A stretch of 64,000 nucleotides of DNA from Marinobacterium iners (GCF_017310015.1 NZ_CP022297.1:2232001-2296000), one strand, 5' to 3'. Shown: positions 1-8,826, counted from the stretch's first letter. Numbers and translations are program-made. Notes: a model not told the origin generated them from the letters alone.

Positions 1-518
1 TCACCGGCTTTTATTTCCCGGGCGAACTGGTCGGCCTGAGTGGATTTGATGCCGAAACCTATCCCATGTCAGCCAAGGTACTGGAAACCACGACCGTCTG
101 TGAGATCCCCTTTGAACGTCTGGATGAGCTTTCAGGCCAACTGCCCGAACTGCGCCGTCAGATGCTGCGCAGCATGAGCAAGGAACTGCGAGATGATCAG
201 CAAATGATGCTGTTGCTGTCGAAGAAAAATGCAGAACAACGCGTGGCAACCTTTCTTCTCAAATTGTCTCAGCGCTTCAAGGCACGCGGGTACTCTGCAT
301 CCAACTTCCGTCTGTCGATGTCACGTAACGAGATCGGCAACTATCTGGGCCTGGCCGTGGAAACCGTCAGCCGCATCTTTACGCGCTTTCAAAAGATGGA
401 CCTGATGCAAGTGGACGGCAAGGAAGTGGAGCTGACCAACCTGGACGAAATGTATCGTTTGTCTGGCGAGGCACGCCAAGGTGAATGCTCCCAGCATCAG
501 GAAAACCAGACCAGCTGA
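1..518 (+). CDS. fnr: FNR/Anr-family oxygen-responsive transcriptional regulator, 5' end outside window
   Basis: The reading frame is open from the first complete codon at position 3 to the TGA at 516-518, so the gene starts upstream of the window. The visible part covers the end of the cAMP-type effector domain (FPGELVGL, then TTTVCEIPF, whose cysteine matches the internal Fe-S ligand of FNR), the dimerisation helix with LLSKKNAEQR, and a C-terminal winged helix with NEIGNYLGLAVETVSR as recognition region. FNR proteins sense oxygen through a [4Fe-4S] cluster and bind TTGA-N6-TCAA. The three N-terminal cysteines cannot be checked here. Pseudomonas has the same anr-apt order, so this may equally be called anr. 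Confidence 0.9.
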   Translation, partial: TGFYFPGELVGLSGFDAETYPMSAKVLETTTVCEIPFERLDELSGQLPELRRQMLRSMSKELRDDQQMMLLLSKKNAEQRVATFLLKLSQRFKARGYSASNFRLSMSRNEIGNYLGLAVETVSRIFTRFQKMDLMQVDGKEVELTNLDEMYRLSGEARQGECSQHQENQTS

Positions 519-606
519 CACCATGACGGGGAAGCTGCCAACATTACCAAGCCCATCCATACGGTTGGCGGTTTATAACCGGGGCCAGTATCACGCCAAT
601 AAAAAA

Positions 607-632
607 GGCATGGCTTCTTTCGAAGCCATGCC
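607..632. terminator. Perfect 11-bp hairpin between fnr and apt
   Basis: GGCATGGCTTC (607-617) pairs perfectly with GAAGCCATGCC (622-632) around a 4-nt loop. The A-run 601-606 lies on the left, so the U-tract of an intrinsic terminator would form only in a leftward transcript. The right side has no T-run. It may still end or stabilise the fnr message. Confidence 0.55.
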
Positions 633-709
633 TCAAGTTGCACAATGAAGTAGCCATCTCAATGTGTAACCCAACGAAGCCATTACACCCTTAATCCGCC
701 CTCGCAGCA

Positions 710-723
710 TTGAGTTATGTCAA
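710..723 (+). promoter_or_regulatory. Candidate FNR/Anr box upstream of apt
   Basis: TTGAGTTATGTCAA has the intact TTGA-N6-TCAA core of an FNR site. Its centre lies about 32 bp before the apt start codon, and an FNR-family gene is directly upstream. Occupation by FNR is inference; the position so close to the start would fit repression or a very short leader. Confidence 0.45.
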
Positions 724-748
724 TTGAGCGCCTAACCGGGAGATATTT

Positions 749-1291
749 ATGTCCTACGATGAGTTTTATGTGAAGTCTGTCATCCGTTCACTGCAGGACT
801 GGCCCGAACCCGGTGTAACCTTTCGCGATGTAACTCCCATTTTCAAAGACCCCAAAGCGATGCGTATGGTGTCGGATGCGTTCATCCAGCGTTATATCGA
901 CAGCGATATTACGCATATCGCCTGTATTGACGCTCGTGGCTTCTTGTTTGGCGCGATCCTGGCGCACCAGCTCAACCTGCCGCTGGTACTGGTACGCAAA
1001 AAAGGCAAGCTGCCGGGCGAAACCATTCATCAGGAATATACGCTGGAGTACGGTACCGCCGCAGTTGAAATGCAGATTGACTCGGTTGAGTCCGGTGACC
1101 GCGTACTTCTGTTCGATGACCTGATTGCTACCGGCGGCACCATTTTGGCCGCCTGCACCCTGATCAAGAAGCTTGGCGCGGAGGTTATCGAGGCCGCCGC
1201 CCTGATCGATCTGCCGGACCTGCAGGGCTCAACCCGCATTCAGGAACTGGGCATCCCCGTTTACTCCCTGCTCGCCTACGAAGGCTGCTAA
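749..1291 (+). CDS. apt: Adenine phosphoribosyltransferase
   Basis: A 180-residue cytoplasmic enzyme that salvages adenine by making AMP from adenine and PRPP. The PRPP-binding motif LLFDDLIATGGT is seen near residue 120, and RDVTPIFKDP and RKKGKLPGETI match the family. Length is normal (E. coli Apt 183). The ATG at 749 follows GGGAGA at a good distance. It stands alone downstream of the FNR-family gene, separated by a hairpin and a candidate FNR box. An imperfect terminator-like hairpin follows at 1305-1330. Confidence 0.96.
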   Translation: MSYDEFYVKSVIRSLQDWPEPGVTFRDVTPIFKDPKAMRMVSDAFIQRYIDSDITHIACIDARGFLFGAILAHQLNLPLVLVRKKGKLPGETIHQEYTLEYGTAAVEMQIDSVESGDRVLLFDDLIATGGTILAACTLIKKLGAEVIEAAALIDLPDLQGSTRIQELGIPVYSLLAYEGC

Positions 1292-1304
1292 GCTTCCCAT
1301 CTGA

Positions 1305-1330
1305 TGCACCGGGTACGCCTGCCCGGTGCA
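1305..1330 (+). terminator. Hairpin after apt
   Basis: TGCACCGGG (1305-1313) pairs with CCCGGTGCA (1322-1330) around an 8-nt loop. No clear T-run follows at once (CACTGTTATACTT), so it is a weak terminator candidate between apt and rdgC. Confidence 0.4.
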
Positions 1331-1370
1331 CACTGTTATACTTCACCCCTTTTGCACCTCTGGAGAGTCC

Positions 1371-2285
1371 ATGCTCTGGTTCCGTAATGCCATTGTCTAT
1401 CGCTTTGAACCCACCCCGGGGTTTACCCCTGAGCACCTGAGCGAAGCCCTGTCAGAACACCCATTCACTCCCTGTGGCAGCCAGGAACTGAGTCGCAGCG
1501 GCTGGAGCGCACCAGTGAGCGAAGCTGACGAGATGCTGGTATTCAGCAGCAACGGCTTCATGCTGATCAACTTGCTGCAGGAAGAGCGCATTCTGCCCGG
1601 CAGCGTTGTACGCGAGGCATTGGATGAGCGTGTTGCCCTGATTGAAGCCGAGCAAAGTCGTAAGGTCTACCGCAAAGAGAAGCTGCAACTCAAGGATGAA
1701 GTCATTCTGGACCTGCTACCACGCAGCTTTACCCGTCGTCGCCGTACATACGCCCTGCTGATGCCACAGCAGGGCTGGCTGCTGGTGGATGCCTCCTCGC
1801 ACAAGCGTGCAGAAGATCTGCTGAATCAGCTGCGCCAGGCGCTGGGATCACTCAAGGTACAGCTGGTGCAGACTCAGGTACAGTCCGATAAGGTCATGAC
1901 AGCCTGGGTACAGGGTGAAACCATGCCACAGGGCTGGGCACTGGAAGATGAATGTGAGTTGCGTGACCCGATGACCGAGGGCAGCAAAATCAGTGTCAAG
2001 GGCCAGGAACTGCTGTGTGACGAGATTGCAGCACATATCAGTACCGGCATGCTGGTCAAGCGGTTGGCGTTGGAATGGCAGCAGCAGATCCGGCTGGTCC
2101 TGCATGAAGACCTGAGCCTGCACCGCCTGCGCCTGTGCGATGAGTACCGTGATCAGCTCGAAGCCGACACGCCTGAAGAGGCACTCGCGGCCCGTGATAC
2201 CGAACTGGCTCGCATGGGGCTCGAGTATGCCCGCCTGCTGCCTGAGCTGATCGCGGCGCTTGGAGGCGAGCATGTACAGCGTTAA
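1371..2285 (+). CDS. rdgC: Recombination-associated protein RdgC
   Basis: A 304-residue protein matching RdgC along its length, beginning MLWFRNAIVYRF. RdgC is a nucleoid-associated, ring-forming dimer that binds DNA without sequence preference and restrains RecA. The frame is open upstream, but the ATG at 1371 is preceded by GGAGAG and gives the conserved family N-terminus. Its last codons overlap the queE start by 14 bases, so the two genes are probably translationally coupled. Confidence 0.93.
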   Translation: MLWFRNAIVYRFEPTPGFTPEHLSEALSEHPFTPCGSQELSRSGWSAPVSEADEMLVFSSNGFMLINLLQEERILPGSVVREALDERVALIEAEQSRKVYRKEKLQLKDEVILDLLPRSFTRRRRTYALLMPQQGWLLVDASSHKRAEDLLNQLRQALGSLKVQLVQTQVQSDKVMTAWVQGETMPQGWALEDECELRDPMTEGSKISVKGQELLCDEIAAHISTGMLVKRLALEWQQQIRLVLHEDLSLHRLRLCDEYRDQLEADTPEEALAARDTELARMGLEYARLLPELIAALGGEHVQR

Positions 2286-2904
2286 GGAGATCTTCTATAC
2301 GCTGCAGGGAGAAGGTGCTCAAGCAGGACGGGCAGCGGTATTCTGCCGTTTTGCCGGCTGCAACCTTTGGTCCGGCCGGGAGCAGGATCGATCTAAAGCA
2401 ATCTGTGACTTCTGCGACACGGACTTTGTCGGCGTCGATGGACAAAATGGTGGTAAGTTTGCCAGCGCGGCCAAGCTTGCACAGCGGGTTCGCTCGTTCT
2501 GGCCGGACGCCCCAGACGGCAAGCCCTACGTTGTCTGCACTGGTGGAGAGCCCGCCCTGCAGCTTGATTCAGATCTGATTGACGCTCTGCACGGCGAGGG
2601 TTTTGAGATTGCCATCGAAACCAACGGTACCTGCCCTCTGCCCGAAGGTATAGACTGGATCTGCGTCAGCCCCAAGGCCGGCAGCGAACTGGTTGTACAC
2701 AGCGGTAACGAGCTGAAGCTGGTCTACCCACAGCCACTGGCTCAACCCGAACGGTTCACTGAAATGCACTTTGACCATTTTTATCTGCAGCCAATGGATG
2801 GCCCTCTGCAAACTACCAATATCCGCCGCTGCATCGATTACTGCATGGCGCATCCACAGTGGAAACTGGGTCTGCAGACGCACAAGATCACCGGTATCGA
2901 CTAA
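2272..2904 (+). CDS. queE: 7-carboxy-7-deazaguanine synthase (radical SAM)
   Basis: A 210-residue radical SAM enzyme that converts 6-carboxy-tetrahydropterin to 7-carboxy-7-deazaguanine, the ring-forming step toward preQ0, preQ1 and queuosine. The cluster cysteines are C30, C45 and C48 in the CX14CX2C spacing known from one QueE subgroup, instead of CX3CX2C. The substrate/SAM stretch TGGEPALQ follows. The ATG at 2272 is preceded by GGAGG and overlaps the rdgC stop; an upstream TTG at 2260 is less likely. No other queuosine genes are in the window. The stop abuts the convergent transporter stop with no gap. Confidence 0.94.
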   Translation: MYSVKEIFYTLQGEGAQAGRAAVFCRFAGCNLWSGREQDRSKAICDFCDTDFVGVDGQNGGKFASAAKLAQRVRSFWPDAPDGKPYVVCTGGEPALQLDSDLIDALHGEGFEIAIETNGTCPLPEGIDWICVSPKAGSELVVHSGNELKLVYPQPLAQPERFTEMHFDHFYLQPMDGPLQTTNIRRCIDYCMAHPQWKLGLQTHKITGID

Positions 2905-3786
2905 TCATTGAATGCGCTGGCGCACCAGCACCAGATCACGGTTGCGCCAACCCACCAGCAGCAAGGCCGGCAATTGCATCAACACCCCGTAGATCAGCGC
3001 ACTGGCAGACATTTCAGCACTCTGCAGCAAACCGCCCGTCACAAGCAAAGCCGTCCCCGCATTTTGAATTCCCACTTCAATACTCAGGGTCACCTGCTGC
3101 GATGCCTGTAACCGCATCAGGCGAGCCAGCAAGTAACCACTGCCCATTGCCAAAAGTGCCAGCAGCAACGCTGCAGGCCCTACAATGGCAACCAGAGCCG
3201 GCAAGCGTCCCCAGTTGGCCGCCACAATTCCGGTAACAACCACAACCATAAACACCAGCGACAGTATCTTTACAGGCCCTTTAACCCGTTGGCTGAAGCC
3301 AGGGCTGTGGCCACTGACAAGCATGCCCAGTAACACCGGCAACAATGCCACCAGTACCAACTTCATCACCGACTCCAACACAGGAAAATCGGGCAGTACA
3401 GCGTCTCCCTGCCAATGACTCAGGGCCATCAACGTCAACAACGGTAGCGAAAAAGGCGTAATCAGGCTTGAAATGGCGGTTAGCGACACCGACAAAGCCG
3501 TGTCGCCCCGCGATAACAAGGTTAGCATGTTGGAGGTAGCGCCACCCGGTGCAAAGGTCAGTACCATCAAGCCAACGGCCAACAATGGCGGCAACTCTAG
3601 CGCCGTTACCAACATCAGCCCCAGGCAAGGCAGTAACAGCAGCTGTCCCAGCAACCCCACCAGCACAGCGCGGGGTGCCTTGAGCACACGCCGGAAGTCA
3701 TCAACCCTGAGCGTCATGCCAACCCCCAGCATGATGACAAACAGCGCCAGCGGCAAAAACCATTGGGTCATGACTGAGGTTTGCAT
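2905..3786 (-). CDS. Bile acid:sodium symporter (BASS) family transporter
   Basis: A 293-residue inner-membrane protein with about nine or ten hydrophobic segments. The family-typical stretch TFAPGGATSNMLTLLSRGD and the later EVGIQNAGTALLV are visible; these correspond to the sodium-binding and crossover regions of BASS transporters. The substrate cannot be told from sequence (bile-acid homologues transport organic anions such as pantoate or sulfated compounds). The ATG at 3786 follows GGGAG; upstream in-frame codons have no ribosome site. It converges on queE without a gap. Confidence 0.85.
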   Translation of the reverse strand: MQTSVMTQWFLPLALFVIMLGVGMTLRVDDFRRVLKAPRAVLVGLLGQLLLLPCLGLMLVTALELPPLLAVGLMVLTFAPGGATSNMLTLLSRGDTALSVSLTAISSLITPFSLPLLTLMALSHWQGDAVLPDFPVLESVMKLVLVALLPVLLGMLVSGHSPGFSQRVKGPVKILSLVFMVVVVTGIVAANWGRLPALVAIVGPAALLLALLAMGSGYLLARLMRLQASQQVTLSIEVGIQNAGTALLVTGGLLQSAEMSASALIYGVLMQLPALLLVGWRNRDLVLVRQRIQ

Positions 3787-4131
3787 TTTCGCTCCCGTGA
3801 AGGTCAAAATTCAAAGCAACATCTTAGGTTACTCTCGCCTCTAGGGACAATCGCTCACACAAATTTTACCGCCATCCCCCATTACCTCTGGGCTGGCCGG
3901 GTATACCCACATCTGCTGTGGATAACACTGTGAAAATTTGATTACCAAACGGCTTCAGCAGGCATGTTCTCTTGCTCTTCTACAGATTGATTATTTTTTG
4001 ATCAACTGTATTTATTCATTTATTATCAATATGTTACATAACGCAAGTGTTAATTTTAAGGCCTTTGCGCTGGTTCTGGCCGAGTGTTGCAGGTATCATC
4101 CCCCGCTGTCGGATGAGAGAGCTTCGGATTG
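3787..4131. other. Divergent intergenic region, AT-rich, with one DnaA-box match
   Basis: This 345-bp region separates the BASS transporter from the CDF exporter. The part from about 3936 to 4060 is markedly AT-rich. TGTGGATAA at 3917-3925 is an exact DnaA box on the minus strand, but it is single. GTTACATAAC near 4032-4041 is a short palindrome that could serve a metal-responsive regulator of the CDF gene (speculative). No convincing gene is present. Confidence 0.5.
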
Positions 4132-5301
4132 ATGCAAGAGCAACTGGACATACGCCGCAAGGCAGCCGAAAAAGTCACCATCATTGGTGCTGTTCTGGAC
4201 ACCGTACTCGGAATCCTTAAAATCCTGATTGGGGTCATCGCCAACTCCACTGCGCTGGTTGCGGACGGTATCCACTCATTGTCGGACCTGGTCACCGACT
4301 TCATGGTGGTCATCGTGTTGCGTCTGTCTCACCAGGCACCTGACGAAAACCACCCCTGGGGCCATGCGCGTTTTGAAACCGTCGGCACGGTTGCGCTCGG
4401 CGTGATTCTGGTAGGTGTCGGTGGCGTGATGGCCTATGACAGTCTGCAGCTTCTGTTCAGCGAGCAACCAACAATTCTGCCCAGCTGGCCGGCACTGATC
4501 GTTGCAGCACTTTCCATTGTCAGCAAGGAATGGATCTTCCAGTACACGTTCAAGGTAGGCAAGAAGCTGGACTCTGACCTGATCATCGCCAATGCCTGGC
4601 ACAGTCGTACTGATGCCTTCTCATCCATCGTCGTACTGCTGGCTGTTGCGGGCGCCATGGCCGGCATCTGGTGGCTGGACGCCCTTGCAGCAGTACTGGT
4701 TGCGCTAATGGTCGGCAAGATTGGCTGGGACCTGGTCGCCAAAAGCATTACCGAACTGGTCGACACAGCCCTGCCGGAAGAAAAGGTCACCAAGCTGCGC
4801 GAGCAGGTGCTGAGTGTTGACGGCGTAATCAATGTGCACAGCTTCAAAAGTCGTCGCATGGGTAGCCAAAGCCTGTTGGAAATGCACCTTCAGGTTGCTC
4901 CTCACCTCAGTGCGGCGGAAGGGCACTTCATCGGTGACAACGTGGTGTGTCAGCTGCAGAGTCGCTTCGATGATATCAGCCATATCATTTTCCATATCGA
5001 TACCTACGATGATGAAGAATTCCATGACGAGGTATTTTGCCCTGTCATGCCAACACGGCCTGAAGTCAGCCAACATCTGGACGCTATCATCAGCCGTATT
5101 CTGGGTGACAATCCCGACTACGAGCTGATCCTGTACTACCACCCTGAGTATATCGACCTGGACATCAAGGCTTCTGAGCAGTTTCACCAGCTTATGCTGC
5201 ACACAGGCCTAACGGCGCGAGAGTTGCAGGAGCGTCTGCGTGAGCAACTGACCGGGTTGAACTGGTTTCGTACACTGCATCTTTGGCTGCCGCCACGATA
5301 G
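4132..5301 (+). CDS. Cation diffusion facilitator (CDF) metal exporter
   Basis: A 389-residue inner-membrane antiporter expected to export Zn2+, Fe2+ or similar ions in exchange for protons. Six hydrophobic segments lie in the first 215 residues. The membrane metal site is visible as H48-x3-D52 in segment 2 (DGIHSLSD) and H157-x3-D161 in segment 5 (WHSRTD), the His/Asp arrangement often linked to zinc. A cytoplasmic ferredoxin-like dimerisation domain follows, with an extra C-terminal region of about 100 residues. I chose ATG 4132 over the overlapping TTG 4129. An intrinsic terminator follows. Confidence 0.9.
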   Translation: MQEQLDIRRKAAEKVTIIGAVLDTVLGILKILIGVIANSTALVADGIHSLSDLVTDFMVVIVLRLSHQAPDENHPWGHARFETVGTVALGVILVGVGGVMAYDSLQLLFSEQPTILPSWPALIVAALSIVSKEWIFQYTFKVGKKLDSDLIIANAWHSRTDAFSSIVVLLAVAGAMAGIWWLDALAAVLVALMVGKIGWDLVAKSITELVDTALPEEKVTKLREQVLSVDGVINVHSFKSRRMGSQSLLEMHLQVAPHLSAAEGHFIGDNVVCQLQSRFDDISHIIFHIDTYDDEEFHDEVFCPVMPTRPEVSQHLDAIISRILGDNPDYELILYYHPEYIDLDIKASEQFHQLMLHTGLTARELQERLREQLTGLNWFRTLHLWLPPR

Positions 5302-5334
5302 ACAGCCGCGACTCCTCTCTGGCTGAGCAGAACG

Positions 5335-5366
5335 AAAAAGGCCGGGACTGATGCCCGGCCTTTTTT
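5335..5366. terminator. Bidirectional intrinsic terminator
   Basis: GGCCGGG (5340-5346) pairs with CCCGGCC (5354-5360), followed by TTTTTT and preceded by AAAAA. It sits between the convergent CDF and glutathione reductase genes and can serve both. Confidence 0.9.
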
Positions 5367-5382
5367 GCTGCTTAAGCCTGGA

Positions 5383-6738
5383 TCACCTGACCGGCTCACG
5401 CATGGTGACAAACTCTTCCGCTGCCGTCGGGTGGATGCCAATGGTGCTGTCAAATACCGCCTTGGTTGCGCCTGCCTTGAGTGCCACACCGATACCCTGA
5501 ATGATCTCACCGGCTTCTGCGCCCACCATGTGTACGCCAAGCACGCGATCGGTGTCAGCATCCACAATCATTTTCATCAAGGTGCGTTCGTCACTGCCGC
5601 TTAACGTGTGCTTGAGCGCACGAAACTCGGAGCGGAACACCTGAATATTGCTGTACTGCTCACGCGCCTGCTCTTCACTCAGACCAACCGTTCCGATATT
5701 GGGCTGACAGAATACGGCCGTGGGGATCAGGTCGTAATCCACCTTGGGTGAACCCTTGGCATAGAGGCTTCGCACCAGCGCCATGCCTTCGGCCAACGCC
5801 ACAGGGGTCAGCTGCACCCGGTCAATCACATCACCGATGGCATAGATCGACGGCACCGAGGTCTGAAACTGATCGTTGACTATTACGGCTCCGTTTTTTG
5901 CCTGTGCAACGCCCAGTGCTTCAAGCCCAAGCCCATCGGTATTGGGTACACGACCGGTGGCATACAGTATCTGATCGGCTTCCAGGATACGCCCATCCGT
6001 CAGGCGGGCACTCAAGCGGCCGCTGGCTAACCGCTCAATCGACTCGATATTGGTATCGAAGCTGAGGTTTACACCCTTCTTCGCCACTTCCTGGGCCGTG
6101 AATTCTCGCACTTCCTGATCAAACCCGCGCAGAAATAGCTCACCGCGATAGATCAGCTCAGTGCGCGCACCCAGGCCTGCAAATATGCCGGCAAACTCAA
6201 CCGCAATGTAGCCTCCGCCAACGACGATCACATCCTCGGGGAACTGTTCCAGATCAAACACTTCGTTGGAGCTGATGACATGTTCCTTGCCTGGCAGGTC
6301 CGGCACAAAGGGCCAGCCTCCGGTAGCCACCAGAATCCGCTCTGCAGTATAAGTCTTGCCGTTGACACTGACCTCATTAGGCCCTGTGATGCTGGCGCGG
6401 CCATCCATCAACTCACAGCCGGCATTTTTGAGCAGGTTGGTGTAGATCCCGTTAAGACGGGCAATCTCCTGCTTTTTGTTGTCTCGTAAAGTCGCCCAGT
6501 CAAATTGGACAGACTCCGCCTTCAAGCCGTAGCCCTCGGCTTCATGCAAGGACTCAGCATAATGTGACGCATAGACATAGAGTTTTTTCGGCACGCAGCC
6601 CACGTTAACGCAGGTACCACCAAGATAGCGATCTTCGGCTACAGCTACCCGAACTCCCATGCTGGCAGCCATCCGGCCAGCACGTACACCGCCAGACCCG
6701 GCGCCAATCACAAACAGGTCATAATCGAATTCTGCCAC
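5383..6738 (-). CDS. gor: Glutathione-disulfide reductase
   Basis: A 451-residue flavoprotein (E. coli Gor 450) that reduces glutathione disulfide with NADPH. Visible features are the FAD-binding GAGSGGVRAGRMAA, the redox-active pair C43/C48 in GGTCVNVGCVPKK, the second nucleotide site VVGGGYIAVEFAG, and the C-terminal interface HPTAAEE containing the catalytic His-Glu. The frame runs on upstream, but a GTG at 6738 is preceded by AAGGAGAG at ideal spacing and gives the expected N-terminus, so I used it. It is divergent from xthA. Confidence 0.95.
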   Translation of the reverse strand: MAEFDYDLFVIGAGSGGVRAGRMAASMGVRVAVAEDRYLGGTCVNVGCVPKKLYVYASHYAESLHEAEGYGLKAESVQFDWATLRDNKKQEIARLNGIYTNLLKNAGCELMDGRASITGPNEVSVNGKTYTAERILVATGGWPFVPDLPGKEHVISSNEVFDLEQFPEDVIVVGGGYIAVEFAGIFAGLGARTELIYRGELFLRGFDQEVREFTAQEVAKKGVNLSFDTNIESIERLASGRLSARLTDGRILEADQILYATGRVPNTDGLGLEALGVAQAKNGAVIVNDQFQTSVPSIYAIGDVIDRVQLTPVALAEGMALVRSLYAKGSPKVDYDLIPTAVFCQPNIGTVGLSEEQAREQYSNIQVFRSEFRALKHTLSGSDERTLMKMIVDADTDRVLGVHMVGAEAGEIIQGIGVALKAGATKAVFDSTIGIHPTAAEEFVTMREPVR

Positions 6739-6915
6739 TGTGCTCTCCTTAACAATCCACTCGTTCATTAGAGACATTGTATCGGGCTGTAACACGATAG
6801 CCCAATAGAACTGCCGCCCCGCAGTAATAGCCAAAAACTATTGCATCGTACCCACCTGGCTGGCCGTTTCTGATAATATGATTCACCTGACCCGCAGCTT
6901 CCTTCAGGACAGAGC

Positions 6916-7731
6916 ATGAAACTGATCTCTTTCAATACCAACGGTATTCGCGCACGCATGCACCAGCTTGAGCGATTGATCGAAAAGCATCAGCCGGATG
7001 TGATCGGCATTCAGGAAACCAAGGTAGCCGATGACCAGTTCCCGCGAGAGCAGATCGAGGCGATGGGATATCACGTTGTCTATCACGGTCAAAAGGGACA
7101 TTACGGCGTGTGCCTGATTTCTCGTGAGCCTGCGATTAATGTTGAATACGGTTTTCCGGGGGATGAGCCTGATGCCCAGCGCCGCATGATCATGGCCGAG
7201 TTCAACTCGGCCAGCGGCAAGCCCATCAAGGTTCTTAACGGCTACTTCCCCCAGGGCGAGAACATTGCCCACGAGACAAAATTCCCGGCCAAGCGTCGTT
7301 TCTATGCTGATCTGCTGGCTTATCTGCAGTCCAGCTGCAACCCCGAGCAGCCGCTGGTGGTGATGGGTGATCTTAATATTTCGGCGGAAGACAAGGATAT
7401 CGGTATCGGTGAAGTCAACCGCAAACGCTGGCTGAAAACCGGCAAAACCAGCTTCCAGCCGGTTGAGCGCGAGTGGCTTGACCAGCTTAAGCAGTGGGGC
7501 CTGGGTGACAGCTTCCGCATACTGCACCCGGAGGAGGACAACCTGTTCAGCTGGTTCGATTACCGCAGCCGTGGCTTTGACGACGATCCTCGTCGAGGCC
7601 TGCGCATTGACGCGATTATGGCCACGCCCGTATTGCTGGAGCGCTGTCGAGATGCCGGTATCGATTACGAGATACGAGGCATGGAAAAACCGTCCGACCA
7701 TGCCCCTGTATGGGCCAGCTTCGAGATTTAG
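6916..7731 (+). CDS. xthA: Exodeoxyribonuclease III
   Basis: A 271-residue Mg-dependent AP endonuclease and 3'-5' exonuclease of base excision repair. Family motifs are in order: FNTNGIRAR, QETKV (metal-binding Glu), GDLNISAEDKDIG (catalytic Asp/Asn), RIDAIMAT and the C-terminal SDHAPV with the catalytic Asp-His. Length is normal. The ATG at 6916 follows AGGACAG. It is divergent from gor; both fit oxidative damage defence, but shared control is only inference. Confidence 0.94.
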   Translation: MKLISFNTNGIRARMHQLERLIEKHQPDVIGIQETKVADDQFPREQIEAMGYHVVYHGQKGHYGVCLISREPAINVEYGFPGDEPDAQRRMIMAEFNSASGKPIKVLNGYFPQGENIAHETKFPAKRRFYADLLAYLQSSCNPEQPLVVMGDLNISAEDKDIGIGEVNRKRWLKTGKTSFQPVEREWLDQLKQWGLGDSFRILHPEEDNLFSWFDYRSRGFDDDPRRGLRIDAIMATPVLLERCRDAGIDYEIRGMEKPSDHAPVWASFEI

Positions 7732-7740
7732 CCCTGCTGT

Positions 7741-8679
7741 CTAGAACTCTGTCACCGGGCAGTGAAAGCTGTCCGGTTTGACGATCATCAGGTCACAGCT
7801 GACCTGATCCAACAGACGCTCAGCAGAACTTCCCAGCAGCAGTCGATCGATAAAACCGCGCGCCAAAGACCCCATCACCAGCACATCGATTGACTGTTCA
7901 TCGATCAACTTCGGCAATACCTGATGAAACTCACCTTCCCTAAGGTGAACGCAGGGGTCTCCGACCTCCAGTTGCAGTGGCGCAATCATTTCACCAATCC
8001 GCTGCCGGTGCTCTATTGCCACTTTTTTCTGCAGCTGCTCGTAATCCACAACCAGGTGCTCATCGAAAATGGCCGAGTGTGGCAGCGTATTGAATACGTG
8101 AATCACATGCAGTTCTCCCCCCAGCTGTGCCGCCAACCGTGTTGCATGGCTCAACAGCTTCTGATCCAGCTCAGCAGCTACATCATCAAGATGAAAAGGG
8201 TCGATGGCGGCTGCAATGCGAGGACGCTCAGACCATTGACGTGTCTTGCTTAACAGCAGTGGTGTCGGGCACTGGCGCAGCAAACGCCAGTCAGACGCCG
8301 CCAGCAACTGGCTCAGCACTCTGGGATGAGGCTCCAACGCATGCAGCACCAGCTCGGGCTGGTAGCGCAGCGCCTTGCGTACCACGCCTTCAGCTCGATC
8401 CCGATCCCAGTAGACATCCGCCCCGGCCTCAATCTCCTGCTGTACCAGCTTGTCCATATGGGACTGCAGACCTTTTTCCACCTTTCTCAAGACGGACTGA
8501 ATCGCATGCTGGCGCCCATCAGCGTCGAACAGATGACTGCTGTCCAATCCCGCCGAATAGACACAGGAAAACAGTTCAACCTGACTGTCGGGCGTCAGCA
8601 GACGCCGCATCTTCTGCAGCAGCTCGCCCCGGTGCTCATCTTCAGCAAGATTCACCAATAAACGCCTGAACTCACTCAT
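7741..8679 (-). CDS. Tandem universal stress protein (UspE-like)
   Basis: A 312-residue soluble protein with two Usp domains, about residues 1-150 and 155-305. The second domain carries GSLARGFIDRLLLGSSAERLL, matching the G-2x-G-9x-G-S/T nucleotide-binding loop; the first domain lacks a clear loop. The arrangement and length match UspE (E. coli 316). Its biochemical role is unknown; homologues respond to stress and growth arrest. The ATG at 8679 follows AGGAGACC. It converges with xthA across only 9 bp. Confidence 0.85.
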   Translation of the reverse strand: MSEFRRLLVNLAEDEHRGELLQKMRRLLTPDSQVELFSCVYSAGLDSSHLFDADGRQHAIQSVLRKVEKGLQSHMDKLVQQEIEAGADVYWDRDRAEGVVRKALRYQPELVLHALEPHPRVLSQLLAASDWRLLRQCPTPLLLSKTRQWSERPRIAAAIDPFHLDDVAAELDQKLLSHATRLAAQLGGELHVIHVFNTLPHSAIFDEHLVVDYEQLQKKVAIEHRQRIGEMIAPLQLEVGDPCVHLREGEFHQVLPKLIDEQSIDVLVMGSLARGFIDRLLLGSSAERLLDQVSCDLMIVKPDSFHCPVTEF

Positions 8680-8761
8680 GCCGGTCTCCTGTCAGAATTT
8701 TTTCCAGCATAGCCCGACTGAAGGAGCATGGAAACGACAGCATTGGATATTCAGTCGACTT

Positions 8762-8797
8762 TTGACTATTAATATTAGACATTAATTATATATAATT
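8762..8797 (+). promoter_or_regulatory. AT-rich promoter/operator with perfect palindrome before the DUF2892 gene
   Basis: TTGACT (8762-8767) resembles a -35 element. TTAAT/ATTAA (8769-8773, 8781-8785) forms an inverted repeat. AATTATATATAATT (8784-8797) is a perfect 14-bp palindrome. Such AT-rich dyads are typical targets of ArsR-type repressors; an ArsR gene with its own AT-rich dyads lies 3.5 kb away. Confidence 0.4.
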
Positions 8798-8826
8798 CAG
8801 AAAACTCTAATCAAAGGAGATGCTCG

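Noticed and set aside
3896..4131. Possible replication origin: exact DnaA box next to an AT-rich stretch
   Set aside because: Only one DnaA box is present, with no cluster, GATC repeats, or neighbouring dnaA, gidA or rnpA genes.
3938..4132. 64-codon open frame before the CDF gene
   Set aside because: It has no ribosome site, low-complexity composition from AT-rich DNA, and overlaps the likely control region of the CDF gene.
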